24,869 nucleotides of DNA. Source: Alphaproteobacteria bacterium (GTDB lineage Bacteria; Pseudomonadota; Alphaproteobacteria; CAAHEQ01; UBA3637). The DNA lies in contig CAAHEQ010000042.1 in assembly GCA_900772625.1 (NCBI GenBank), forward strand, positions 1-24,869, in the 5' to 3' direction. Both the position numbers and the translations under genes were made by a program. The notes beneath the pieces are model-generated. The model did no database searches. It saw nothing but the letters and a program-made list of their open reading frames with translations, and had not been told where the DNA came from. This document shows positions 8,131 to 15,176 of the stretch, piece after piece; the first letter of the stretch is position 1; every line of letters begins with the position of its first letter.

Positions 8131-8751
8131 ATGGTAAAAATCGTTAAATCTTCGTTCGAGATTCTGACCCCCATTGATACAGACTTTGTTTTGCGCCATA
8201 TTGAGAGGTGCGGCCGCACGTGCTATCAGTCTTTTGACAAGGCCGATGAGACGTCTCATCAGCGCTTTTTGGCACATATTGTCGAGCGGCATCACGAATC
8301 GGTGCTGGAACACTTTTCGGTTTCGGTCAAGTTCGTGATGGACAGAGCCATTGCAAACGAACTGGTACGTCACCGCTTGGCATCGTTCAGTCAAGAAAGC
8401 ACACGCTATTGCTGTTATTCAAAGGATAAGTTCGGCTCGGAAATTTCCGTGATAAAGCCTGTCGAGCTTGAAGAAGACTCGCCCGCCTACCAAACGTGGT
8501 TGAGCGCAATGCAAACGATTGAAAAGGCCTATTTGCAAATGATCGAACAAGGCGCAAAAGCGCAAACGGCGCGGGCCGTGTTACCGTGCTGTTTAAAAAC
8601 AGAAATTGTCATGACTGCAAACTTGCGTGAATGGCGTCATATTTTTAAAATGCGTTGCTCAGAGGCGGCGCACCCTGATATTCGCACGCTGATGTGTGAG
8701 CTGCGTCAAGCCTTTCAAAAACATATCCCCATTATTTTTGATGAGGCTTAA
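8131..8751 (+). CDS. thyX: FAD-dependent thymidylate synthase ThyX
   Basis: Flavin-dependent enzyme that makes dTMP from dUMP, using methylene-tetrahydrofolate and NADPH. The 206-aa protein carries the family signature, RHR followed by S, as RHRLASFSQES (residues 80-90) with Arg92 after it. It also has the conserved second half with ARAVLP and NLREWRH, which binds nucleotide and flavin. Length fits the family. AAAGGA lies eight bases before the ATG. It heads an operon: the next ATG begins right after its stop codon, followed by holC, so nucleotide supply and a replication clamp-loader subunit are made together. No thyA is seen in the window. Confidence 0.96.
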   Translation: MVKIVKSSFEILTPIDTDFVLRHIERCGRTCYQSFDKADETSHQRFLAHIVERHHESVLEHFSVSVKFVMDRAIANELVRHRLASFSQESTRYCCYSKDKFGSEISVIKPVELEEDSPAYQTWLSAMQTIEKAYLQMIEQGAKAQTARAVLPCCLKTEIVMTANLREWRHIFKMRCSEAAHPDIRTLMCELRQAFQKHIPIIFDEA

Positions 8752-8976
8752 ATGACGATATCGTGGATTGATTTTATACGCGCATTTTTGCTTTTGATTT
8801 TTCTTCGTGGCGTGTTTTATTTATTGTTCCCCGCGGCGATACAAGGCTTTGCTGTTCGTTGTCTGATTGATGCAAAAGTCAGAAACTTGCGTTTGTTTGG
8901 CGTGTTGCAAATCGCACTGTTTGTTTTTTTGCTATTGCTTGCAAATAAATATGCAGAGGCTTTGAATGCGCGTTGA
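8752..8976 (+). CDS. Small membrane protein, DUF2065-like
   Basis: A 74-aa protein with two hydrophobic segments (about residues 7-30 and 47-66) separated by a short basic loop. The pattern LFPAAIQ, then a basic stretch, then LRLFGVLQ resembles the small DUF2065/YjeT inner-membrane family, whose function is not established. It starts on the base after the thyX stop and its end overlaps the holC start by 11 bases, so translation of all three is probably coupled. The family call is by eye and tentative; the gene itself looks real because of its position. Confidence 0.65.
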   Translation: MTISWIDFIRAFLLLIFLRGVFYLLFPAAIQGFAVRCLIDAKVRNLRLFGVLQIALFVFLLLLANKYAEALNAR

Positions 8977-9415
8977 TTTTTATCATTTGGAACAGACAAG
9001 CCTTGATAATGCGCTGCCGCAAGTACTGGCAAAAGCGTATGAAAGCGGTCAGCGGATTTTAATCCGTACAGATTTGGCCGAGCATGCCGATTATTTAAAT
9101 ACGCTGCTTTGGACAACGCCGCCTGATTCCTTTTTGCCGCATGGGGTGGATAAGGACGGTTATGATGAAAGTCAGCCCGTTTTTTTGACACACAAGGCGC
9201 ACTTTAATCCTAATCACGCGACTTTGTGCGTGTGTGTTGATTCGGTGCCTGTTCCGCTGGAGGAAGACTTTGTGCGCGTTCTTTACTTTTTCAACGGCCG
9301 CGATGAGGTGGCTTTACAAAGTGCGCGCGAGCAATGGAGGCTCGTCACCGAAAAGGGCATAGACCGCTTTTATTGGCAACAAAACGAACAAGGCCGTTGG
9401 GAGCAAAAGGCTTAA
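8966..9415 (+). CDS. holC: DNA polymerase III subunit chi
   Basis: Chi subunit of the clamp-loader complex, which contacts single-strand binding protein at the replication fork. The 149-aa protein shows the family hallmarks: N-terminal DFYHLEQTSLDNALPQVLAKAYESG, a central LLWTTPPDSFLPHG, and a late segment reading VLYFFNGRDEVALQSARE. The start lies inside the end of the small membrane protein gene (11-base overlap). It is the last gene of the thyX operon and converges on virB4, with 78 bases between. No strong terminator is evident there, only a five-base stem at 9447-9463. Confidence 0.92.
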   Translation: MRVDFYHLEQTSLDNALPQVLAKAYESGQRILIRTDLAEHADYLNTLLWTTPPDSFLPHGVDKDGYDESQPVFLTHKAHFNPNHATLCVCVDSVPVPLEEDFVRVLYFFNGRDEVALQSAREQWRLVTEKGIDRFYWQQNEQGRWEQKA

Positions 9416-9493
9416 AAGGTTAGTCCTCAAAAATGAATAAGGTATTGGCTTAAAACTCAAGCCTGTAAAAGTAAACAGATCCTTGAAAAAACC

Positions 9494-11929
9494 TTAAGCT
9501 TTGTCCAGATAAGTCTGCAAGAATGCGTGTTGATCATCACCCAGTTGCGCTTTTAATTGTTCGGCGAGCAACACGTGCTTATTACCAGATGAGTAAATCT
9601 TCAAATAGGGGCCAAGTCCGCTTAAGTTGACATCTAAAATCACTGATTCGTGTACCGCAGGACGTGATACCAAAATCGCATATTTGCTGTCAGCAAACTC
9701 TTTGCCCAAAATGAAGTTCATTTCGCGTGGCGATAAGTTCCAACTTGCATAGTCTTTTTCAGTCGCTTGCGGATTACGGAAGAAAATAACTGTCTGGCAC
9801 TGGCCGCGAATAGCATCGCCCAGTCCTTTGGCCTCCAAAAAGTTTGGTTGCTGGAATGCGCACAAGAAAGCTTGACGTTTTTTACGACCTTCGCGTAAGC
9901 CGACAATAAAGCTTTCTCGGAACATTGGATGTTCCAACATAGGCGCTGTTTCATCAATCATAATCATAGACGGCGTGCCTTGTGCCGCTGCGACCGTGTG
10001 AATACGGTGCATCAAATAGCTGATGACCGCAGGTGACAACATCGCGTCTTGGAAAATCGTTGTAAAGTCAAAAGCCATATATTGATTTTCTGTCATATCA
10101 AGGTTATCTTCAACCGAGTTAAAAATGCGGCCGTATTGGTCGTTGTTGACCCAGCGGAATAGTTCTCTGCGCATTTGTCCAGAAGGTGAAAAGCAACTGG
10201 TGTAAAGATTTTTTAATAAACGCTCTTCGGGACGTAAGTACTCAAAAGCTGTGGTGACAGAGCGGGCAATTTCTTGTTCAGATAAAGCGTCTGTGCATCC
10301 TGTAATATCGCGCAACCATGTTCTCAAAAAGGCACGATTATCAGGGGTATCTGGCGTTGCAAACGGATTTAGTGTGGTCGAGCCTTCTCCACCGTCAAAT
10401 CGAATATACGGCGCATTCAAAGCAAGAGCAAAAACTTTTGCACCGTTGTTGCGGTCGAAAAAGTAAACGTTCAAATCGGGCAGGCGCATTGCTTGACCTG
10501 CAAGGAACGAAAACAGTGTTGTTTTACCTTGCCCAGTCGGACCTATCAGCGCGGTGTGAGCCACTGCATACGCGTCCGAAGAAACGTGAAATTGGAAAGC
10601 GTAAGCTGTTCCAGTGATTGTTTTGAAGTACGAAATAGGTCCATCGCCCCAGTCAGATTTTTGCAGACCTTCGGCCGTTTTATCCATACACAGAGCGCAT
10701 GCAACCACACGAGACAAATACATGAATGTTTTAGGGTAGACTTCATAGGTCGGGAATTGTGAAAAGAAAGTCGCTTGCGCTGCCCAGCCTTCACGTACGG
10801 GTGTCACGTTGTAAAAACGACAAATTCGTTCGACTTCATCTTGACCAAAGCGCAGCTCTTCTTTAGTATCGCCAAAAATATAAATCGTCATTGCGTACTT
10901 GTCCAATGTTTGCGCGTTGGCGTCCGAAGCATCCAGCATTTCCATGCCTGCCATATATTGTTCTTGCACGTTCATAGAGGGACTTGTCAAACGCGCCATA
11001 CGTCTTTGTTGCTCCAAAAGCAAGTTCGCTTTCACATAGTTCATCGGCTGAATATTGTGCACAAGGTTCATTTCTACGTCCATAGACAGCAATGTTGCAA
11101 TCATCTGTTCGTCCATAAAATCACCTGGCTTACGAATGCCGATGACGATGCACATCTTTTCTTTGTCGCCACTGCGGAACTTGACAATGCCTTCGTCCTT
11201 CGAAAACAAAACGTAATCCGCTGTCAGCAGTGAGTTCAGCTCGTCCCCCAATTCATGTCCAATAATGGGCTTTGGTTTGGATAGTGGGCTTGCCAAATAA
11301 GCAAACAACCAAAAGGGACTTTTATCTTCGTGCTTTTCGGGGGTCTTTTCCGAAATTAAGACAGGGTGATAATTTTCCAGAATCGCAATCAAGGCTTGCC
11401 CCGCTTGATCAAGGTCTTTCCGTGCGTTTTTGCGTTCAGGCACGGACAAGACAATGTAGTGCTTGTTTTTATAAATGCGGCGCAAGTTTTTAATCCAGCG
11501 TTCGGCAATCTCGCGCAGTAATTCGTTTTTGTGCGGCGTGTATTGCTTTAACGGGATGCGCTCGCGCAAGGTAATCAATCTGGCCGTCACTTCCAATTCG
11601 GAAAGGCTGTCAATCCATTGTTTGCGCATATTCATTAAAGCTTCACGCTCTTCAGGTAAAATCAAAGTCGTGTCGGTACCACTGAGCTCAAACACGCGAG
11701 CCAGCGAACCATTTTTACAATGTAATGTCGCACCGTCTTCGTCCAATCTTGCAAAAGGCAAGAAATCGGCTACGCGCGTTTCTTTTGGTTTTGGCAAAAC
11801 CCACTCACCAAATTTTGTTGCAAGCAACGCCGCAAATGCCATAGAGGCGATAATACCCATCAATACAACTTTGGTCGACAGAGAATCTGCCGTGTTGACT
11901 ATCATAGATAAGACGCTGATTTCTTCCAT
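9494..11929 (-). CDS. virB4: VirB4/TraC-family type IV secretion ATPase
   Basis: Large AAA+-type ATPase of the VirB4/TraC/CagE family, the energising ATPase at the inner-membrane base of type IV secretion and conjugation machines. The 811-aa protein has one N-terminal hydrophobic segment (about 19-37), then the family's N-terminal domain beginning near DFLPFAR (55-61). Walker A is GPTGQGKTT (463-471) and Walker B is MIMIDE (655-660), followed by the conserved AFQQPN (691-696). No residue needed for ATP hydrolysis seems missing. AAAGGA lies eight bases before the ATG and overlaps the stop of the virB3-like gene, so the pair is an operon. No virB6, virB8, virB9, virB10 or virB11 homologue is in the window. 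It may serve a secretion system encoded elsewhere, or the neighbouring pilus system. Confidence 0.88.
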   Translation of the reverse strand: MEEISVLSMIVNTADSLSTKVVLMGIIASMAFAALLATKFGEWVLPKPKETRVADFLPFARLDEDGATLHCKNGSLARVFELSGTDTTLILPEEREALMNMRKQWIDSLSELEVTARLITLRERIPLKQYTPHKNELLREIAERWIKNLRRIYKNKHYIVLSVPERKNARKDLDQAGQALIAILENYHPVLISEKTPEKHEDKSPFWLFAYLASPLSKPKPIIGHELGDELNSLLTADYVLFSKDEGIVKFRSGDKEKMCIVIGIRKPGDFMDEQMIATLLSMDVEMNLVHNIQPMNYVKANLLLEQQRRMARLTSPSMNVQEQYMAGMEMLDASDANAQTLDKYAMTIYIFGDTKEELRFGQDEVERICRFYNVTPVREGWAAQATFFSQFPTYEVYPKTFMYLSRVVACALCMDKTAEGLQKSDWGDGPISYFKTITGTAYAFQFHVSSDAYAVAHTALIGPTGQGKTTLFSFLAGQAMRLPDLNVYFFDRNNGAKVFALALNAPYIRFDGGEGSTTLNPFATPDTPDNRAFLRTWLRDITGCTDALSEQEIARSVTTAFEYLRPEERLLKNLYTSCFSPSGQMRRELFRWVNNDQYGRIFNSVEDNLDMTENQYMAFDFTTIFQDAMLSPAVISYLMHRIHTVAAAQGTPSMIMIDETAPMLEHPMFRESFIVGLREGRKKRQAFLCAFQQPNFLEAKGLGDAIRGQCQTVIFFRNPQATEKDYASWNLSPREMNFILGKEFADSKYAILVSRPAVHESVILDVNLSGLGPYLKIYSSGNKHVLLAEQLKAQLGDDQHAFLQTYLDKA

Positions 11930-11941
11930 ATTTTTAATCCT

Positions 11942-12232
11942 TTACGAGGCCAACTTTTTCCCTTTTTCAGGGTATATATTTACATAAGAGCGCATAAATG
12001 GACCTTGCGCCTCCATCATTTTGGATAAGTGTGGTTCTCTGACGCCCGCCATAATAATTAAGATATGCGCCAAAACGGTCGTGACGACAAACCACAGAGG
12101 GTTCATATTGCTGAACGTTTGCACAAACAAAGCCATAGGCAGCTGTACTCCGAGGTTAGCCCCCGCTGGCGCCATAGGTGCCCAAAAAAGGCGTGGTGGC
12201 ATAGCTATTGCTCTTAAAATAGGTTCTTTCAC
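11942..12232 (-). CDS. virB3: VirB3-like inner-membrane type IV secretion protein
   Basis: Short membrane protein of 96 aa preceding the VirB4 gene, the usual order in type IV secretion operons, where VirB3 binds VirB4 at the inner membrane. Features typical of VirB3 are an N-terminal RAIAMPPRLFWAP segment, two hydrophobic stretches (about 26-42 and 46-63) and a C-terminal REPHLSKMM element. The start is GTG, with AAGGGG seven bases upstream. The stop is 12 bases from the virB4 ATG. The assignment rests on length, topology and neighbour, and is less certain than that of VirB4. Confidence 0.75.
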   Translation of the reverse strand: MKEPILRAIAMPPRLFWAPMAPAGANLGVQLPMALFVQTFSNMNPLWFVVTTVLAHILIIMAGVREPHLSKMMEAQGPFMRSYVNIYPEKGKKLAS

Positions 12233-12263
12233 GGTTTACCCCTTATCTTGACTATCTTCTCGT

Positions 12264-12292
12264 TTATTAAAGCATAAACACTCTTTTGTCAA
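12264..12292 (-). promoter_or_regulatory. Sigma70-like promoter for virB3-virB4
   Basis: On the minus strand, a perfect TTGACA (12287-12292) and TAATAA (12264-12269) are exactly 17 bases apart. An A/T-only stretch (12301-12315) lies just upstream, where an UP element would be. The leader to the GTG start would be about 25 bases. Confidence 0.7.
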
Positions 12293-12362
12293 GATACAAG
12301 TTTTTTATTAAAAAAGTATTAAGAATTTTCGATTATAGTAAGTAATTGACAAGCAAAAGAAA

Positions 12363-12384
12363 CTCGAAAACGACTCGTTTTGAG
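12363..12384. promoter_or_regulatory. Imperfect palindrome between divergent promoters
   Basis: Arms CTCGAAAACGA (12363-12373) and TCGTTTTGAG (12375-12384) are complementary apart from one unpaired G and a central C. The site lies between the virB3 and pilus promoters. A partial second copy, GACTCGTT, recurs at 12430-12437 directly after the -35 box of the pilus promoter. The arrangement suggests a binding site for a regulator of one or both operons. No regulator gene is visible nearby. Confidence 0.4.
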
Positions 12385-12423
12385 CCATTTTTGAAAAAAG
12401 TTGATTTTTTTTGCATTTCGTGA

Positions 12424-12452
12424 TTGACGGACTCGTTGTTTTTTTATATAAA
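12424..12452 (+). promoter_or_regulatory. Sigma70-like promoter for the type IVb pilus operon
   Basis: TTGACG (12424-12429) and TATAAA (12447-12452) are 17 bases apart. The leader of about 30 bases carries AAGG (12478-12481) nine bases before the ATG at 12491. It probably drives the whole pilus operon. Confidence 0.7.
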
Positions 12453-12490
12453 TAGTATCAGGTGTTGTAAACAATTTAAGGCTTATAAAA

Positions 12491-13798
12491 ATGAATAATT
12501 TAAAATCTTTATTTATGGTATGTACTGTTTTGTCCGCAGGTGTGATGATGGGATATAGTTCGCCTGCTGTAGCAAAGACTGTGTGGCTCGAGGCCGATGA
12601 CTATCGTACGGTGGCTGAGGGAGATGGTGATTATCAGCCGACTCAATTTACGCTGACGGATGAGGAAGTTTCTTTGCAAACTTCGAAAATGAAACAAGCG
12701 GCTGCAACGCCACAAAAAGAGACGGTTAAGGACGATCAACTGCCGACGTTGACGGCTGAGGGCAGCTATTTGCTGCCAACATATGTGTTGCCAGATGCGC
12801 AAAAGGCAGAAACAAATACAGTCACGTCCGTAGATGCGGCTAATCCGTGGCGTAATCAAAACACCAAAACGTCAAATCGTGTGCCTCCGCGCGTATCGTC
12901 CCGTTCAATCGCGTCAAATAATGTCTCATCAAATATGCCTGCACCAGTTTCCAGTGCGCCAGCGACTGCTTCCAATCCCGCAGCATCAGCTGCACCGCAA
13001 ATCGCGCAACCTGTCGTGTTTGGTACAACAACACCAGCTTTAACGGCCACAAGCCCTGCAACACCTGTGGCGGCGCCAGCTACTTCAAGCGATACGCAAT
13101 TGCTAGCAAGCATTGAAAAACAATATCAAGAAACAACGTCTTTGTTGGAAGCGACATCGCGCCGATTGGAGGCCTTGGAGCTCGGCATTGAAAACTTGTC
13201 GCAAAAAACGGGTTCAGCTTCATCCAGTGCGGCGGGCGAGCTAAAAGTTGTCAAAGAAGAGCCTAAAGCGCCATTGCTTTTGCCGCTTGCACCAATCAAG
13301 ACAATTGCCAAGTCTGAGCCAGAAGAAGAAACAATCGCGAATGCAGGGCCTGTTAAACAAGACTATGCCGACTATATCTTGAATGTGATTAAACGCAACT
13401 CGTACCGAACAGGTGCTTTTTCAGAGTCTGACGATTTGATTTTGCGTTCAATTCCAAAAGATATGAAAATCAGCTTTTTGCCAGACAGTGCGGATTTGTC
13501 CGAACAAGCAATGAAGTGGGTTAAAATCTTTTCTTACAATCCGCAAAGAACGGTTGGATCGGCTGTTGAGATTCGCTTAAGTCCAAATAATTTGGATTTG
13601 CAATCCAGACGTTTTGCTTTGTTGCAAGGGGCTTTGCTTGCAAATGGTTTAGCGCCACGCCAGATTCGCTTTGTCTTTACGGACAGAGATCCAAACACGG
13701 TCGTTTTGCGCAATATCAAACTTCCAGAGGAGCAAGAAACACATTATAATAAGACGAAAGACGGTAAAATCTCGCAACAAATCATTCAAAAATGGTAA
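12491..13798 (+). CDS. Secreted protein with possible OmpA-like C-terminal domain, first gene of pilus operon
   Basis: Not recognised as a known pilus protein. The 435-aa product has a signal peptide (likely cleavage after AVA at residue 28), then a charged region, a Pro/Ala/Ser/Thr-rich linker (about 120-200) and a short coiled coil (about 200-240). The globular C-terminal part (about 290-435) has a pattern reminiscent of OmpA-like domains: ISFLPDSADLSEQAM, then VEIRLSP, then RRFALLQGALLANGL. The expected role is periplasmic, perhaps anchoring the machine to peptidoglycan, but this is inference. It starts after a good promoter and is 97 bases from the pilL start, the widest gap in the operon. 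In R64-type operons pilL is the first gene of the set, so this leading gene is an addition. Confidence 0.75.
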   Translation: MNNLKSLFMVCTVLSAGVMMGYSSPAVAKTVWLEADDYRTVAEGDGDYQPTQFTLTDEEVSLQTSKMKQAAATPQKETVKDDQLPTLTAEGSYLLPTYVLPDAQKAETNTVTSVDAANPWRNQNTKTSNRVPPRVSSRSIASNNVSSNMPAPVSSAPATASNPAASAAPQIAQPVVFGTTTPALTATSPATPVAAPATSSDTQLLASIEKQYQETTSLLEATSRRLEALELGIENLSQKTGSASSSAAGELKVVKEEPKAPLLLPLAPIKTIAKSEPEEETIANAGPVKQDYADYILNVIKRNSYRTGAFSESDDLILRSIPKDMKISFLPDSADLSEQAMKWVKIFSYNPQRTVGSAVEIRLSPNNLDLQSRRFALLQGALLANGLAPRQIRFVFTDRDPNTVVLRNIKLPEEQETHYNKTKDGKISQQIIQKW

Positions 13799-13895
13799 GA
13801 TATATACTATTTATTAACGTTTTGTGTTCTATATATGGTGAGAGGATACCTGTATCAACGCACTAAAATGTGCAAAAATGTTGGAGATTATTTCG

Positions 13896-15176
13896 ATGAA
13901 ACAAGTAAAAAATAGAAAAAAACTTTTAAAAGCAACTCTTGCAATTACAGTTTTAGCTGTTGTCGGTTGTGCGGCAAAAGATGATTGTACCTCGGGGAAT
14001 TGCCCATATCAATATAATGAGCAACCAATCGGTGTAGCTCAAAACGTTGATGGTAATCCGTATATGCTGGAACCTGTTGCTGAAGAAGCTCTGCCACAGC
14101 CTGTTGCAGCGGCGCAGCCTGCACCAGTTATGGAAAGCACGCAAACAACTTGCGTGACGGCGCAAAAAGCAACACAAAGCACCACTAAAACCACACGCAG
14201 ACTGACAAAGAAATCGGGCAAGGTATCCAAAAAAGCCCTTTCTTCATCATCTCCTGCATCGCCAAAAATGGTACCTGTAAAGCCTGTTGTCACTCCAACG
14301 GCAAAGGCGGCAAAGGTGAAAACAAAGCCGGCTCAAAATACTATCGAGCAAAATAAAAAGGCAAATGAAAAATTGATAGCTTCTCAAATGGCGGAATTGG
14401 AGCGTATGAAGGCTGAACAACAAGCCGAAAAAAAACGCTTGGAAGAAGAAAAAGCAAAGCTTCAAGCAGCTAAAGAAAAATTAGAGCAAGAAAAGCAAGC
14501 GCAACTTGCAACGAAATTGCAAACGCTTGAAGACGAAAATGCCCGCCTTTCTGAACAAATCCGTGTGGCTGAAGAGAAAAAAACAGGTCTGACGGAACAA
14601 GTTGGTGTTGATGCCGCTGCCGCAGAGGCTGAAAAAGCGCGTCTTGCAGCTGAAGAACAAGCAAAAGCAGAAGAGCAAGCACGCCTTGCCGCTGAAGAAC
14701 AAGCCAGATTAGAGGCTGAGGAAAAAGCGCGCATTGAAGCTGAGCAAAAGGCTAAGGCAGAGGCCGAGCAAAAGGCTAAACGCGAGGCAGAAGAGAAAGC
14801 ACGTATCGTGGCCGAGCAAGAAAGATTAAAACAAGAACAATTGGCGCAAATGAATGCGGACGGTGTTGCGATTTCTCAAACACCAAAGAAAGCAACTGAA
14901 TCTTGCGAAGACATTAAAGATTGGGTTGCGGCTGAAGGTTCTACGCTCAGAGAATTATTGCTGGATTGGGGTGACCGCGTTGGTTGGCGCGTGGTATGGA
15001 ATATGGATCGAGACTATACATTGGAAGCAGGGGCTGTCTTCCGTGGTCGTTTCGTTGATGTTTCTGCCGCTTTATTGCGCTCGTTTGCAAGAGCAACGCC
15101 AGCACCAAAAGGTGTGTTCTATAAAGGAAACAAAGTATTAGTAATTAGTACTCGGGAGGACGAAAATGCTGATTAA
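13896..15176 (+). CDS. pilL: TcpQ/PilL-type lipoprotein of type IVb pilus
   Basis: Outer-membrane-associated lipoprotein that in T4b pili works with the secretin. The 426-aa protein starts with a basic, hydrophobic signal ending in lipobox AVVGC (Cys25). A Pro/Thr/Lys-rich stretch follows, then a long Ala/Glu/Lys/Gln coiled coil (about 150-320), and a C-terminal TcpQ domain (about 343-425) with the characteristic STLRELLLDWGDRVGWRVVW and a later GRFVDVSAALLRSF. I chose the ATG at 13896 because GGAG lies nine bases upstream and the lipobox is then at a normal distance; an earlier in-frame ATG exists at 13878. The end overlaps pilN by 11 bases, so there is no pilM between them as there is in R64. 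The coiled coil is unusually long and repetitive. Confidence 0.85.
   Translation: MKQVKNRKKLLKATLAITVLAVVGCAAKDDCTSGNCPYQYNEQPIGVAQNVDGNPYMLEPVAEEALPQPVAAAQPAPVMESTQTTCVTAQKATQSTTKTTRRLTKKSGKVSKKALSSSSPASPKMVPVKPVVTPTAKAAKVKTKPAQNTIEQNKKANEKLIASQMAELERMKAEQQAEKKRLEEEKAKLQAAKEKLEQEKQAQLATKLQTLEDENARLSEQIRVAEEKKTGLTEQVGVDAAAAEAEKARLAAEEQAKAEEQARLAAEEQARLEAEEKARIEAEQKAKAEAEQKAKREAEEKARIVAEQERLKQEQLAQMNADGVAISQTPKKATESCEDIKDWVAAEGSTLRELLLDWGDRVGWRVVWNMDRDYTLEAGAVFRGRFVDVSAALLRSFARATPAPKGVFYKGNKVLVISTREDENAD
14621..14840 (+). repeat. Degenerate Ala/Glu/Lys coding repeats in pilL
   Basis: About 70 codons encode tandem degenerate units of the form AEEQARL, AEEKARI and AEQKAKA, giving repeated DNA words such as GCTGAAGAACAAGC. 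The protein would be a single long helix, like the TolA stalk, that could span the periplasm. Unit number may vary between strains. Confidence 0.7.

Noticed and set aside
9447..9463. Small hairpin between holC and virB4 as terminator
   Set aside because: The stem is only five pairs and no T-run follows on either strand.
10775..11233. Plus-strand 152-codon frame opposite virB4
   Set aside because: No ribosome site; it lies wholly antisense to a well-supported gene, and its His/Cys-rich composition is typical of a shadow frame.
9494..11929. Reading the large ATPase as DotO/IcmB or R64 TraU
   Set aside because: Those proteins are larger, and the preceding VirB3-like gene plus the DFLPFAR-type N-terminus favour VirB4/TraC.
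13799..13895. Possible second promoter between the first pilus gene and pilL
   Set aside because: A TATATAT is present, but no -35 box lies at a workable distance, and no terminator precedes it.
14462..14734. Minus-strand Ala/Ser/Cys-rich frames opposite pilL
   Set aside because: Antisense of the Ala/Glu/Lys repeat codons, with no start signals.
14621..14840. Possible CRISPR-like or tandem non-coding repeat
   Set aside because: Repeats are degenerate, in frame and have no uniform spacers; they encode a coiled coil.
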